Shown: in pieces, positions 34,679-44,377 of the stretch
Position numbering within the stretch: position 1 is the first letter of the stretch
Layout: each line of letters begins with the position of its first letter
DNA from: Methanolobus sp.
Lineage (GTDB): Archaea > Halobacteriota > Methanosarcinia > Methanosarcinales > Methanosarcinaceae
Direction of reading: 5' to 3'
Length of the DNA: 57,800 nt
NCBI GenBank assembly: GCA_029762595.1
Contig: JARVGJ010000013.1
Location: 1 to 57,800, forward strand
The notes under the pieces: generated by a model
Seen by the model: the letters and a program-made list of their open reading frames with translations, nothing else
Told to the model about the DNA's origin: nothing
Databases searched by the model: none
Program-made: the position numbers and the translations under genes

Positions 34679-36103
34679 ATGGCAGATGAATTCCCTTTTG
34701 ATATATCTCCTATGTTTGAAGGAGAGAGGATTAGAAAAGATGGTATGTTTGTGGAACTTGCAGGTCCAAAATCCAAAGGATTCGAACTGGTAAGGGCAGC
34801 AGATATTGACGATGTTGAGGACGGCAAGTTTACTCTTATAGGCCCGGACCTTTCGGATATGGAGGAGGGTTCAAGGCATCCTCTTGCAATGATCTACAAG
34901 ATCGCAGGAGAGCTTGTGGAAGCTGACCTTGAGTCCATTGTGGAGAGGAGGAACCACGAATTCCAGAACTACATACAGGGCTTTATGCACCTCAACCAGA
35001 GGGACGATGTCTGGATGCGGGTCAGCAAGGATGCGGTTGCAAAAGGCATGACATCCTTTGAACCTGTTGCAAAGGCCATAATGATGCTGTTCAAGAACGA
35101 GCTTCCCTTCATAGAGAAGGTCGAAGCTATCTATATCACGGACATGGATGAGATTGAGAAAGAGGTAGATAATGCAAGGGCAGTCTACAAGGCAAGGGAC
35201 GAGAGAACACGTGACCTTCATGATGAGGATGTGGACACTTTCTACGGTTGTACTCTTTGTGCATCCTTTGCTCCCACAAATGTCTGTGTTGTAACGCCTG
35301 ACAGGATATCGCTTTGTGGTGCTATTAACTGGTTTGATGGCAGGGCAGCTGCAAAGGTAGACCCCGAGGGTCCCCAGTTCGCTATTCCAAAAGGTGATGT
35401 CATAGATGCAGAGTCCGGGGAATATACCGGTGTCAACGAGGCTGCAAAGAGATTATCAAGTGGTGAATACGACCGTATAAAACTACACTCCTTCTTCGAA
35501 TATCCTCACACATCATGCGGATGCTTTGAAGTTGTGGGATTCTACATCCCCGAAGTTGATGGTATAGGATGGGTCGACAGGGACTTTGCAGGCACGGCAC
35601 CCAATGGTCTTCAGTTTTCCACCATGGCAGGACAGACCGGAGGAGGCAAACAGGTCGTCGGTTTCCTTGGAGTGGGTGTCAACTACTTCCGCTCTCCAAA
35701 GTTCATCCAGTCCGATGGTGGCTGGGGCAGAGTAGTATGGATGCCAAAGATGCTCAAGGAAAAAATACTAAGCGACATTCCAGAAGATATCCGTGATATG
35801 ATCGCAACCGAAGAGGATGCATCAGATGTGGAAAGTCTGCGTACCTTCCTCAAGGAAAATGATCACCCGATACTTCAAAGATGGGTCGAGGAAGAAGAGG
35901 AAGTGCCAGAAGAGGAAGAAGCTTCTGAAGCAGCAGCCCTGCAGGGAGGATTTGCTGCTCCTCAGATGATGCAGATGCCTTCAAATCTCATGTCCATGCC
36001 ATCTATGCCAGCGATGAGCGGAGGCGGGTCTGGTGGTGTCAAGATCATATTGAAGAATGCAAAGGTCAGCATCGATAAGGTAATCATAAAGAAACAGGAC
36101 TAA
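34679..36103 (+). CDS. cdhC: CODH/ACS complex, beta subunit (acetyl-CoA synthase)
   Basis: 474 residues. Joins methyl, CO and CoA into acetyl-CoA at the A-cluster. FYGCTLC (C191) and HTSCGCFEV (C280, C282) correspond to the known A-cluster ligands C189, C278 and C280 of the Methanosarcina thermophila protein; C194 and the CVV and LCGAI cysteines are also kept. The archaeal enzyme lacks the N-terminal alpha-binding domain of bacterial AcsB, as here. A Glu-rich then Met/Gly-rich linker (about 402-450) leads to a basic tail. ATG follows ACGGAGAACTGATC. Confidence 0.98.
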   Translation: MADEFPFDISPMFEGERIRKDGMFVELAGPKSKGFELVRAADIDDVEDGKFTLIGPDLSDMEEGSRHPLAMIYKIAGELVEADLESIVERRNHEFQNYIQGFMHLNQRDDVWMRVSKDAVAKGMTSFEPVAKAIMMLFKNELPFIEKVEAIYITDMDEIEKEVDNARAVYKARDERTRDLHDEDVDTFYGCTLCASFAPTNVCVVTPDRISLCGAINWFDGRAAAKVDPEGPQFAIPKGDVIDAESGEYTGVNEAAKRLSSGEYDRIKLHSFFEYPHTSCGCFEVVGFYIPEVDGIGWVDRDFAGTAPNGLQFSTMAGQTGGGKQVVGFLGVGVNYFRSPKFIQSDGGWGRVVWMPKMLKEKILSDIPEDIRDMIATEEDASDVESLRTFLKENDHPILQRWVEEEEEVPEEEEASEAAALQGGFAAPQMMQMPSNLMSMPSMPAMSGGGSGGVKIILKNAKVSIDKVIIKKQD

Positions 36104-36115
36104 GAGAGGTCTTCT

Positions 36116-36868
36116 GTGGCTAAGATAATTGCAGTGACAGGAAAAGGTGGAACAGGGAAGACTGCAACAACCAGTCTTCTTATCCGCCACCTTACAAAAG
36201 GGGACAAGATCGTCCTTGCCGTTGATGCGGATCCGGATACCAATCTTCCAGAGACGCTTGGGTGTGATGCCAGCAAGACCATTGGTGACATAAAGGAGTA
36301 CATGCACGAAGAACGCGACAATCTACCCCCGGACGTCAACAAGGAATCTATACTGGAGGGAAAGCTCTATGAGATCCTTGAAGAGATGCCAGGTTATGAC
36401 CTGCTGGTCATGGGAAGGCCTGAGGGCTCGGGTTGCTACTGCTATGTCAACAACCTTCTCCGGAGCATCATGAACAAGCTCGTGGACAATTATGACGTAC
36501 TTATCATAGATGCCGAGGCCGGGCTGGAGCATTTCAGCCGGAAGATATTCAGGAATGTCGATGATCTGATAGTTGTAACGGATGGCTCACGCAGAGGACT
36601 GCGGACTGCCGAACGTATCAGGGAACTTGTGGGCGAGCTTGAAACGGAAGTCTCCAATATCTATGTCATTGCGAACAAGGTCACAGATGCAAACCGTGAG
36701 AAGATAGCCGGTACTGCTAAAGAGCTTGGTCTTGAACTCATAGGAATGATCCCCGTGGACGAAATGATAATCCAGCGAGATCTTGCAGGGGAACCTTTAT
36801 TTGATCTTCCTGACGATTCTGTTGCAGTAATGGAAATTGAGAGGATCGCTCAAAAACTTGGTTTGTAA
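36116..36868 (+). CDS. cooC: CooC-type nickel-insertion ATPase
   Basis: 250 residues of the MinD/SIMIBI class. [14 protein letters not shown] is the deviant Walker A (near 8), [14 protein letters not shown] the switch region, and [14 protein letters not shown] follows. GCYCYV places cysteines at 107 and 109, the CxC that binds nickel or zinc between two monomers in CooC1. It supplies nickel to CdhA and/or the A-cluster. GTG start at 36116, twelve bases after cdhC; the cdhC-cooC-cdhD order is that of Methanosarcina operons. Confidence 0.94.
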   Translation: MAKIIAVTGKGGTGKTATTSLLIRHLTKGDKIVLAVDADPDTNLPETLGCDASKTIGDIKEYMHEERDNLPPDVNKESILEGKLYEILEEMPGYDLLVMGRPEGSGCYCYVNNLLRSIMNKLVDNYDVLIIDAEAGLEHFSRKIFRNVDDLIVVTDGSRRGLRTAERIRELVGELETEVSNIYVIANKVTDANREKIAGTAKELGLELIGMIPVDEMIIQRDLAGEPLFDLPDDSVAVMEIERIAQKLGL

Positions 36869-36888
36869 CAAAAATATCATATGGTGAA

Positions 36889-38223
36889 ATGCACATGACA
36901 AATAAAATGAAATTAAAGGAACTCAGTGACATGCTGCAGGACCTCAATGTGGAATCACTTGAAGGTGTGACCATCGAAGGTGACATTGAGCTTAATATCT
37001 CCGGAGGCGGGGGACTGAATCCTGCTCTGGCATATGCCCTGGGCAATGAGATATCCCAGATATCCCTGCACATGGCTAACATCGGCAGGATGCTTGGATT
37101 CCCTGCTGAACAGTTGTTCGCATCTGCTTTTGGAATGGGTGAGATGCCACAGCCCGGAACACTTCCTTCCCAATCCCCGAAGATACAGGAGCTTCTTGCT
37201 TCCAAATTCGAGGTTTCAAAGATCGATAACTGGAAGAACTCCATACAGGAAGTCACACTCGGTGCAACTTCAGCTGACGGAGGTTCGAGAAAGAGCACAG
37301 TGACCCTTGGAGGGGAGAATGCACTTCCGTATTACTTTGATGCCCCGATGCCCCACAGGAACTACATTACAATGGATGTCTTTGACATGCCCATAGGTAT
37401 GGCAAAGGCTGTCAAGGGTAATTATGAGGATGTCATAAACGACCCTGCTGAATGGGCAAAGAAGGTCGTACGTGACTTTAATGCGGACATGGTGACAATT
37501 CACCTTATTTCAACCGACCCGCTGATCAATGACACTCCTGCAAAGGAAGCTGCAAAGGTAGTTGAGGATGTGCTGCAGGCAGTAGACGTACCAATAGTCA
37601 TTGGTGGTTCCGGTAATCCTGAGAAGGACCCGGAGGTGCTTGAGAAAGCAGCAGAGGTCTCAGAAGGCGAGAGGGTACTGCTGGCTTCAGCAAGCCTGAA
37701 CCTTGACTATGAGAGGATAGCTAAGGCAGCTATCGACCATGGGCATGTCGTCCTTTCCTGGACCCAGCTTGAGATAAATGCCCAGAAGGAGCTTAACAGG
37801 AAGCTCATGAAGCAGTGCAATGTCCCAAGGGACAGCATTATAATGGACCCTACAACAGCAGCACTGGGCTATGGTCTTGACTATGCATACACCAATATGG
37901 AGCGCATAAGGCTTGCAGGTCTTATGGGTGACGATGAACTTACATTCCCAATGTCATCAGGTACCACAAATGCATGGGGTGCCCGTGAGGCATGGATGGT
38001 CTCATCCCCCCTAAAGCAGGACTCTGACTGGGGACCAAGGGAATACCGTGGCCCTATCTGGGAGATCGTCACAGGTCTTGCACTCTCGCTTGCAGGTAAC
38101 GATATGTTCATGATGATGCACCCGACATCTGTCCAGGTGCTCAAGGAAATAACACAGACTCTCTACGGTTCCATAGAGGCCCAGGAGATAGACATCAGCA
38201 ACTGGATAGGGGCGGAGGTGTGA
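36889..38223 (+). CDS. cdhD: CODH/ACS complex, delta subunit (corrinoid protein, small)
   Basis: 444 residues. A TIM-barrel corrinoid-binding subunit that, with CdhE, takes the methyl group from methyltetrahydrosarcinapterin and delivers it to the A-cluster. [58 protein letters not shown] and [22 protein letters not shown] are typical. No cysteine-rich iron-sulfur motif, as expected for delta. Its TGA overlaps nothing but lies four bases from the cdhE ATG, so coupling is tight. ATG at 36892 and 36901 are alternative starts. Confidence 0.97.
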   Translation: MHMTNKMKLKELSDMLQDLNVESLEGVTIEGDIELNISGGGGLNPALAYALGNEISQISLHMANIGRMLGFPAEQLFASAFGMGEMPQPGTLPSQSPKIQELLASKFEVSKIDNWKNSIQEVTLGATSADGGSRKSTVTLGGENALPYYFDAPMPHRNYITMDVFDMPIGMAKAVKGNYEDVINDPAEWAKKVVRDFNADMVTIHLISTDPLINDTPAKEAAKVVEDVLQAVDVPIVIGGSGNPEKDPEVLEKAAEVSEGERVLLASASLNLDYERIAKAAIDHGHVVLSWTQLEINAQKELNRKLMKQCNVPRDSIIMDPTTAALGYGLDYAYTNMERIRLAGLMGDDELTFPMSSGTTNAWGAREAWMVSSPLKQDSDWGPREYRGPIWEIVTGLALSLAGNDMFMMMHPTSVQVLKEITQTLYGSIEAQEIDISNWIGAEV

Positions 38224-38226
38224 TAA

Positions 38227-39636
38227 ATGAAGATCAACAGCCCTCTTGAAGCTTATAAGTTCCTGCCTGCAACCAATTGTGGTGAATGTGGTGAAGCTAC
38301 CTGTATGGCCTTTGCGGCACATCTTATAGACAGGTCAAAGAAGCTCACAGACTGTACTCCTATCCTGCAGGATAAGTTCAAAAAGAAGTTTGAAGAACTG
38401 GATCAACTCCTGGCACCTGAGATAAGGGAAGTGGAGATCGGTGTTGGTGAGAAGATCTCAAAGATCGGCGGGGACGATGTACTTTACCGCCACAAGCTTA
38501 CATTCTTCAACCAGACGAAACTGGCCTATGATGTATGGGATACCATGGATGAGAAGGACCTTGTTGAAAGGGTAACATACATCCAGGATTTCAGGAAGTT
38601 CTATGTGGGCAATTTCCTCACTGTGGACATGGTGGCAGTGCGCTGCACATCCAATGACCCGAAAAGGTTTGCTGCAGCCGTTAAGAAAGTTGTGCAAACT
38701 ACTGATCTGCCTATCATTCTCTGTTCATTCAACCCGGATGTGCTCAAAGCAGGTCTTGAGGTTGCAAAGGACCGTAACCCTCTCCTCTATGCCGCGAACA
38801 GGGACAACTGGAAGGAAGTAGCTGAGCTTGCACTGCAGTATGATGTACCTGTGACCCTCTTTGCACCAGATGACCTTGACCTGCTCAAGTCCATGGCAAA
38901 GACCTTTGCTGAGATGGGTACGGAGAAACTGGTACTCGATCCGGGAACCTTCCCCACAGGTAAACAGCTCAAACAGACCTTTAGTAACTTCGTCAAGGTG
39001 CGCAGGGCCGGAATAGACGGTGACCGTGAGATAGCATATCCAATTATGGCAGTGCCTTTCACAGCGTGGATGGCACATGACGATCCTGTCAGTGCATCTT
39101 ACTGGGAGACTGTAGTAGCATCAGTATTCACCATCAAATACGGTGATATAATGATCCTTCACAGCACAGAGCCCTATGCAATGTTGCCGCAGCTGCATAT
39201 CCGTGATACCATCTACACTGATCCGAGAAAGCCCGTAATGGTCGATCCGGGCATGTACAAGGTAGGAGAACCAACAGCGGATTCACCGGTGCTTGTCACG
39301 ACCAACTTCGCTCTTACATATTACACAGTAGAGAGCGATATCTCATCCAACAAGATCGACTGCTTCCTCTGGGCCATCGATACCGATGGTATAGGCGTAG
39401 AGGCTGCAGTGGCCGGAGGACAGCTCACCGCCGAGAAGATCAGGAAGGGAATCGAGGACGCGGGTTTTGACCTTAAGAAGGACACAACACACAACACAGT
39501 TGTCATCCCCGGACTTGCAGCACGTCTGCAGGGTGATGTGGAAGATGCAACAGGTGCTAATGTTATGGTAGGTCCTGCTGATTCCGGAAGGATACCCGGA
39601 TGGATGGAAAAGAACTGGCCACCTCAGAATAAATGA
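38227..39636 (+). CDS. cdhE: CODH/ACS complex, gamma subunit (corrinoid iron-sulfur protein, large)
   Basis: 469 residues. The N-terminal [4Fe-4S] domain has C18, C21, C26 and C43 in NCGECGEATCMAF and LTDC. A TIM barrel follows (YAANRDNWKEVAELAL, LVLDPGTFPTG) and a C-terminal corrinoid-binding domain (about 350-469; FALTYYTVESD, VIPGLAARLQGDVEDATG). Methyl carrier and methyltransferase with CdhD. Last gene of the cdh operon; a T-rich stretch follows about 100 bases later. Confidence 0.97.
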   Translation: MKINSPLEAYKFLPATNCGECGEATCMAFAAHLIDRSKKLTDCTPILQDKFKKKFEELDQLLAPEIREVEIGVGEKISKIGGDDVLYRHKLTFFNQTKLAYDVWDTMDEKDLVERVTYIQDFRKFYVGNFLTVDMVAVRCTSNDPKRFAAAVKKVVQTTDLPIILCSFNPDVLKAGLEVAKDRNPLLYAANRDNWKEVAELALQYDVPVTLFAPDDLDLLKSMAKTFAEMGTEKLVLDPGTFPTGKQLKQTFSNFVKVRRAGIDGDREIAYPIMAVPFTAWMAHDDPVSASYWETVVASVFTIKYGDIMILHSTEPYAMLPQLHIRDTIYTDPRKPVMVDPGMYKVGEPTADSPVLVTTNFALTYYTVESDISSNKIDCFLWAIDTDGIGVEAAVAGGQLTAEKIRKGIEDAGFDLKKDTTHNTVVIPGLAARLQGDVEDATGANVMVGPADSGRIPGWMEKNWPPQNK

Positions 39637-39741
39637 GGCGTTTTAGATGATGCTATTATCATAGCATCTTAATATTTATTTCAGCCGGGTCTGTGGTATG
39701 TTAATAGTCATTTGAAACTATTTCATATCATTCAAAATACA

Positions 39742-39767
39742 TTTTTATTTTATTTTATTTTATTTTT
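39742..39767 (+). terminator. Oligo-T stretch after the cdh operon
   Basis: Repeated TTTTATTTTATTTTATTTTT about 105 bases beyond the cdhE stop. Archaeal transcription commonly ends at such U-tracts with aCPSF1, itself encoded at 46464. The end of the same stretch (TTTATATTAAAA) may also be the TATA box of the next gene. Confidence 0.5.
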
Positions 39768-39833
39768 ATATTAAAATAGTATCCAGACACAAAATTATTA
39801 TACTATATGTATGTGCTTTTACGTTGGGATAAG

Positions 39834-40181
39834 ATGGATCTGATCATACGTAGCAACGATAGTATCGAACTGACAAAGGACGGAATGCATTGCGTTATCA
39901 TGGGTGATGTGAAGGATGTCAGGGATGAGCATATTGAAAAACTGGCCGAGTGGGCAAGATGCCTGTGGGACTATGATAAGATCACCATGTGGAAAAAGTC
40001 CGCTACAATGAGCCCTGGTTACTTTATACGTAACAGTGAGGAAGGTAAATACAAAGTCCATGTCCTTGATGATGACCAGAAGGCTGACCTGTTTGGAGGC
40101 GCACGCAAGGACAGTCCCGAAAGTATAGCCGACTGGGAAAAAAAAGAGTTGCTAGTTTATATTGACTGGTTTGTGGAGTGA
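39834..40181 (+). CDS. Uncharacterised small protein
   Basis: About 115 residues from ATG 39834 (MDLIIRSNDSIELTKDG); an in-frame ATG at 39807 would add nine residues. No family recognised. It is soluble and mixed in charge, with WARCLWDYDKITMWKKSATMSPGYF in the middle and WEKKELLVYIDWFVE at the end; the tryptophan content is notable. It has its own TATA-like box near 39765 and a hairpin terminator immediately behind, so it is probably monocistronic. Position after cdhE does not show a functional link. Confidence 0.7.
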   Translation: MDLIIRSNDSIELTKDGMHCVIMGDVKDVRDEHIEKLAEWARCLWDYDKITMWKKSATMSPGYFIRNSEEGKYKVHVLDDDQKADLFGGARKDSPESIADWEKKELLVYIDWFVE

Positions 40182-40182
40182 T

Positions 40183-40220
40183 GGGTTTGAGGCTGGTTTT
40201 TTTAAGCCAGGTGTAAACCC
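40183..40220 (+). terminator. Hairpin terminator
   Basis: GGGTTT (40183-40188) pairs with AAACCC (40215-40220) and CTGG with CCAG inside it, with TTTTTTT in the loop. It starts two bases after the stop codon of the preceding gene. Confidence 0.5.
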
Positions 40221-40280
40221 ACGTCAGAATCCCTTATTCCTGCCATTTCATTATCATTCTATTATATTTATGCCTGTAAT

Positions 40281-40460
40281 TCAGAAACCGCATTCATCGA
40301 TCAGGATCTCCTGAAGATGGTCCCTGTTAAGATCTGCGGTGACCTGTGATTCAAGATACTTCAGGAATTCGCACTTTCCCGTTCTTACGAAGATTATGCA
40401 ATTGCGGCAGTAAAGTTCTTTATTCTCTGGCGAATACCCTTCTTCTTCGATCATACACAT
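40281..40460 (-). CDS. Tiny Cys-containing protein, third of three
   Basis: 59 residues, not matching anything I know. MCMIEEEGYSPENKELYCRNC is followed by a basic stretch with KCEFLKYLES and an acidic end IDECGF. Five cysteines (2, 18, 21, 30, 57), with CRNC near the middle, suggest a metal site. Its ATG lies within the stop region of the preceding tiny gene (10-base overlap), with GGGGTGGAAG upstream, which supports translation. ATG at 40454 is an alternative start. Confidence 0.6.
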   Translation of the reverse strand: MCMIEEEGYSPENKELYCRNCIIFVRTGKCEFLKYLESQVTADLNRDHLQEILIDECGF

Positions 40461-40615
40461 GCTTCCACCCCGTCATCTTTACTGGCAGTGTTTGTAATAT
40501 CCTTTGCAGAAGATATCCTTCCGCATTCTCTGCAATAATAGAATACATTGGATCCTATTAATTGCCGCTTAACTTCATTGTGACATTTTTTGCAGCATAA
40601 ATATTCATTTTTCAT
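40451..40615 (-). CDS. Tiny zinc-ribbon protein, second of three
   Basis: 54 residues: MKNEYLCCKKCHNEVKRQ, then VFYYCRECGRIS. Cysteines 8/11 and 28/31 make a CxxC-x16-CxxC zinc ribbon like those of rubredoxin- or ribosomal-type small proteins. The C-terminal 20 residues look unstructured. Family unknown. GGGATGAACTG precedes the ATG as ribosome site, and the stop overlaps the next gene, so the three are best seen as one translationally linked unit. Confidence 0.65.
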   Translation of the reverse strand: MKNEYLCCKKCHNEVKRQLIGSNVFYYCRECGRISSAKDITNTASKDDGVEACV

Positions 40616-40648
40616 CAGTTCATCCCACACCCGATCGTACTTGCAGTT

Positions 40649-40801
40649 TTACTTTGCTTCCATTCCGCCTATCATGAAACGCATAAGTTCCAGGTCCTCT
40701 TTGTCCATGGATCTTTCGTACTTCCCATTTACCACAGATAGGAGGCAAATATCTGTTCCATTATTTGTATATGTTTTTACACATTTTTGAATGTTACGCA
40801 T
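40649..40801 (-). CDS. Tiny protein, first of three
   Basis: 50 residues: MRNIQKCVKTYTNNGTDICLL, then VNGKYERSMDKEDLELMRFM and a short tail. No family recognised; two cysteines (7, 19). GAGGAAG sits five bases before the ATG and a TATA-like TTGTATATAT lies near 40850-40860, so it heads the unit that also includes the zinc-ribbon gene (33 bases downstream) and the third gene. Confidence 0.6.
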   Translation of the reverse strand: MRNIQKCVKTYTNNGTDICLLSVVNGKYERSMDKEDLELMRFMIGGMEAK

Positions 40802-40869
40802 TATTTCTTCCTCTTCAATTCAGATCAAAACATAATACTTCATTCTCAGATATATACAATATGCATGTA

Positions 40870-40881
40870 ATCTATATAGAT
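40870..40881. promoter_or_regulatory. Palindrome between divergent units
   Basis: ATCTATATAGAT is a perfect 12-bp palindrome in the 215-base gap between the tiny-gene unit (leftward) and the DUF362 gene (rightward). It lies just upstream of the leftward TATA-like box and could be an operator, though A+T-rich palindromes arise easily. TTTATATG near 40973 is the likely TATA box of the DUF362 gene. Confidence 0.35.
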
Positions 40882-41016
40882 ATTCTAAAAATATATTCAT
40901 CTATCAGTTTGGCCAAAGATACGTTAGGTTTAAAATTTTCGTATTTCTCGCAATGCATGATGTCAGAATCATTTATATGTACTGGAATGTAATTCTTATA
41001 TGCAGAGGTTATTGGC

Positions 41017-42078
41017 ATGAGTGAAGTTTTTTTTAGAGCTGCTGAAGATATAGGTCCTGAGAATACCCAGATAGACCAGATAATTGATATTTTCCCAAAG
41101 ATCTCCCCGGTTAAGCAGGGTGATATCGTTGCTATAAAGATACATCCCGGCGAACTTGGCAATACGACCTATATGCGTCCTGTTATCGTAAAGACGGTCA
41201 CAGATCTTGTAAAAGAGGCAGGAGGTATTCCTTTTATCACAGATACCACTGTGTTGTACAGCGGGAAACGTTTCAATGCTGCCGATCTTTTATGCACTGC
41301 TGCAACCAATGGTTTCACACATGCAAGTATGGGTGCCCCCATCATTTGTGCAGACGGTTTACTTGGAGATGATTCCGTTACCGTGGAGATAGGCGGAGAG
41401 ACCCTGGAGAGAATAACGGTGGCATCTGCAATTGCAAATGCCGATTCCATGATAATGATATCCCATTGTAAAGGTCATCCAGCTTCCGGATTTGGAGGTG
41501 CGGTGAAGAATCTTGGAATGGGGTGCCTTGATAAGGCAGGCAAGACAGCTGTGCACGAGGTTGCAAGGCCTGAGATTGATATCGATAAATGTGTCGGGTG
41601 TAAAAAATGCCTGAAATACTGCCCATGGGGTGCGATCACAGTTGACAGGGAAAAGGCCTCTGTGGACAAAGAGCTGTGCAGAGGTGAGCTTTCATGTCTG
41701 GGCAGCTGTGCTTACCAGGCTATAATACCTCCCGAAGATGCACCCGTCAGGATGCAGGAGCGGCTGGGGGAGGCAGCTATGGGACCGGTAAAGCTGCTGC
41801 CCGAAAAGATAGGTTATATCAACTGGATATTTGACCTTACTCCGGGATGCGATTGTTTCAACTTCTCAGCACCCGCTTTTTCAGCTGATGTGGGGATCAC
41901 TGCTTCAAGGGACCCGGTTGCCATTGATATGGCAAGCCTTGATCTTATAAATGAGAAGATGAGAAATACAAAAAGAGGATGTGTTAACGATGTATGGGGT
42001 ATAGACCCGGTGATACACCTGCAATATGCCCAAAAGCTCGGTGCCGGCAGCATGGACTATGAACTTATACGCCGGTAA
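41017..42078 (+). CDS. DUF362 protein with ferredoxin domain
   Basis: 353 residues. The DUF362 core (IKIHPGELGNTTYMRP, ITDTTVLYSGKRF, HCKGHPASGFGGAVKNLGMG) is interrupted by a [4Fe-4S] segment with CVGCKKCLKYCP (near 192-203) and a second, irregular set CRGELSCLGSC (about 222-232). Members are widespread in anaerobes and presumed to be electron carriers or maturation factors; no reaction is proved. GAGGTTATTGGC precedes the ATG. It is the only evident redox protein next to the information genes that follow. Confidence 0.88.
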   Translation: MSEVFFRAAEDIGPENTQIDQIIDIFPKISPVKQGDIVAIKIHPGELGNTTYMRPVIVKTVTDLVKEAGGIPFITDTTVLYSGKRFNAADLLCTAATNGFTHASMGAPIICADGLLGDDSVTVEIGGETLERITVASAIANADSMIMISHCKGHPASGFGGAVKNLGMGCLDKAGKTAVHEVARPEIDIDKCVGCKKCLKYCPWGAITVDREKASVDKELCRGELSCLGSCAYQAIIPPEDAPVRMQERLGEAAMGPVKLLPEKIGYINWIFDLTPGCDCFNFSAPAFSADVGITASRDPVAIDMASLDLINEKMRNTKRGCVNDVWGIDPVIHLQYAQKLGAGSMDYELIRR

Positions 42079-42118
42079 AAGACTCCTCTGGTGGAGCGTA
42101 AACAATATCTAATAGACT

Positions 42119-43186
42119 ATGGTATCAAAACCGATGAACAGTACCATTTGCCCCAGATGCGGGAACCAGACCCATAAGCTCTTTGAAGGACGCTGTAAGA
42201 GCTGTTTTCTGGAGAATTTCGTCCTTGCGGAAATAGCTCAGGTGCTGCACGCAAAAATATGCTCAGGTTGCGAGGCACGTTATGTAAAAAGCAAATGGGT
42301 CAATTACGGCGGTCTTGAGGATGTCGTGGTCCATACTGCAGAAGATGCACTTTTTATACATGCCATGGCAGAAGATATTGAGATATATATTGAGCCCCGG
42401 GCTCGTACTCCTTACTTGTATAGAGTTCACATTGTGGTGGATGCCTTGGTGCTTGATGAGATGTTCCATCAGGAGCTTGAGACAGAGGTTCGTATCCTGC
42501 GTGAGTCCTGTGATATGTGCAGCCGCATTTCAGGCGGTTATTTTGAGGCCATCATACAGGTAAGGGCCACTAACCGTATTCCAGGCGATGATGAGAAACA
42601 AGAGTGTATGGCCATTATCAATGATGTGCTGGAGAGAATGCTCAATAAAGGGGACAGACTGGCGTTCATATCCAATTCCCTGGATATCAGGGAAGGTACT
42701 GATCTTTATTTAGGTTCTTCCAATGCTGCCCGGCATATATGTAAGGAGATCAATTCCCGCATGGGGGGAAGTTTTAGTGAGTCAGCCACTTTACAGGGAA
42801 GAAAAGATGGAAAAGATATGTATCGTATCACTTTTTCATTGCGTCTGCCCGAATTCATGCCAGGGGACATTATAGATCATAGAGGAAGGATCATTGAGAT
42901 AAGGCGTTTTTCCAAAAATGTCACGGGCAATGATCTGGAGACCGGAGCACGCTTTACAGCAAGTTCCGATGATTTGACAGGAGCTGTCCTTGTTGCAAAA
43001 AGAAAGGACCTGCCAAGGACGACACTTGTGGCAATTGAGAATAATGATATTCTTGTGCTTGATCCTGAGACCTATGAGACGGTGACCCTCAAAAAGCCGC
43101 CCATGTTCAATGCCTCAGAGGGTAGCGATATAGCTGTTGTGAGGACAGAGAAGGGACTCATTGCAGTTGCGGATATGACAAGATAA
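42119..43186 (+). CDS. Archaeal NMD3 homologue
   Basis: 355 residues. The N-terminal zinc segments CPRCGNQTHKLFEGRCKSC and CSGCEARYVKSKWVNY are the NMD3 signature; downstream come SH3- and OB-like regions (MPGDIIDHRGRIIEIRRF, TLVAIENNDILVLDPET). In eukaryotes NMD3 escorts the 60S subunit from the nucleus; in archaea it is thought to act in large-subunit maturation or anti-association. ATG at 42134 (MNSTICPRC) is an alternative start. It lies 15 bases ahead of the ATP-grasp gene. Confidence 0.92.
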   Translation: MVSKPMNSTICPRCGNQTHKLFEGRCKSCFLENFVLAEIAQVLHAKICSGCEARYVKSKWVNYGGLEDVVVHTAEDALFIHAMAEDIEIYIEPRARTPYLYRVHIVVDALVLDEMFHQELETEVRILRESCDMCSRISGGYFEAIIQVRATNRIPGDDEKQECMAIINDVLERMLNKGDRLAFISNSLDIREGTDLYLGSSNAARHICKEINSRMGGSFSESATLQGRKDGKDMYRITFSLRLPEFMPGDIIDHRGRIIEIRRFSKNVTGNDLETGARFTASSDDLTGAVLVAKRKDLPRTTLVAIENNDILVLDPETYETVTLKKPPMFNASEGSDIAVVRTEKGLIAVADMTR

Positions 43187-43201
43187 AAAGGTCATGTTGA
43201 T

Positions 43202-44377
43202 ATGAGAAATATCCTGGTTATCGGATTCAGCACCCGCAACATAGTCTGTTCGGGCAGCCGGGCAGGTTACAAGATGTATTCCATAGATGCTTTCTGTGAC
43301 CATGATCTTGTTCAGTGTGCTGCAGGTGCAAGAAAGCTGAAAATTGCTGAAACATTTGATATCAAAGATATCAGTACCATCCAGCTGACAGAAATGATAA
43401 AAGATCTGAATGTTGAATTTGATGCAATAATTCCAGGATCAGGCTTTGAGACAATGGACTGGGAGCTATTATATGGAAAGGTGCTTGGCAACGAGCCGCA
43501 TATAATGGCATCAGTATCGGACAAATATAATTTTTCATCAATAATGGAAAGGCTCTCCATACCTCATCCAAAAACTGTCCTTCTTTGTGAAATTGAAAGC
43601 CTCAGATTGCCGGTGATGGTCAAACCGGCATGTTCCGGGGGTGGCATCTTTAACATGAAAGTTGAAACTGAGAGGGATATAGGGATCCTCCGTGAAAAAC
43701 TGAAAGATAAATCGTTTCCGGCAGCTAAGGGCAGGTTTATCGCCCAGGAATACATAACTGGCATACCTGCAAGTGTTTCGGTGATATCCACAAAGGAAAA
43801 GGCAGTTGCTGTTGCCGTCAACGAGCAGCTTGTTGGTACTCCCTGGCTTACTGATATTCCTTTTGCGTATTGTGGTAACATAACACCCTATGAAACACCA
43901 TGGGCTTTGAAAATGAAGCTTGTTGCAGAAGAACTGGTACTTTCACTGGGACTTGTAGGTTCCAATGGGGTTGATTTTATTATAGGTGAGGACGGTCCTG
44001 TGGTAATTGAGGTGAATGCACGCTTACAGGGAAGCCTGGATACAGTTGAAATGGCAACGGGTATCAATATGTTCGATGCACATATGAGGGCCTTTGAAGG
44101 ATGTGCCGATATAGTTGCAGACAAAGCTACACGGGCTACACGGTATGCTGGTCGTGCAATACTTTATGCAGAAAAGGATATTGTGATATCCTCTGCAGCT
44201 CACAGGGAACTGCTTGGAATGAATGTTTGTGATATTCCTGTCAGCGGTCAGCTGATCAAATATGGGGAGCCTGTGGTGTCGGTCATATCTACGGGTGAGT
44301 CCCGTGAAGAGGTCCTGTCCGGCTTGAAAGAATGCATCATGTTTATACGTGAAACGCTGAATCTATTTCAATCCTGA
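43202..44377 (+). CDS. ATP-grasp family ligase
   Basis: 391 residues. An N-terminal pre-ATP domain (MRNILVIGFSTRNIVCSG) precedes the ATP-grasp core: VMVKPACSGGG, FIAQEYITGIPASVSVIS, GVDFIIGEDGPVVIEVNARLQGSLD with the metal-binding E and N in VIEVNARLQG. Related archaeal proteins are annotated as predicted ATP-dependent carboligases (COG2232); the product is unknown. They may form a peptide-like or amide bond. AAAGGTCATG is the ribosome site. Co-oriented and close to the NMD3 gene; no pathway neighbour to hint at substrate. Confidence 0.85.
   Translation: MRNILVIGFSTRNIVCSGSRAGYKMYSIDAFCDHDLVQCAAGARKLKIAETFDIKDISTIQLTEMIKDLNVEFDAIIPGSGFETMDWELLYGKVLGNEPHIMASVSDKYNFSSIMERLSIPHPKTVLLCEIESLRLPVMVKPACSGGGIFNMKVETERDIGILREKLKDKSFPAAKGRFIAQEYITGIPASVSVISTKEKAVAVAVNEQLVGTPWLTDIPFAYCGNITPYETPWALKMKLVAEELVLSLGLVGSNGVDFIIGEDGPVVIEVNARLQGSLDTVEMATGINMFDAHMRAFEGCADIVADKATRATRYAGRAILYAEKDIVISSAAHRELLGMNVCDIPVSGQLIKYGEPVVSVISTGESREEVLSGLKECIMFIRETLNLFQS

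Noticed and set aside
36738-37298. 186-codon minus-strand ORF across cooC and cdhD
   Set aside because: Antisense shadow of two well-identified genes; low-complexity serine/leucine content.
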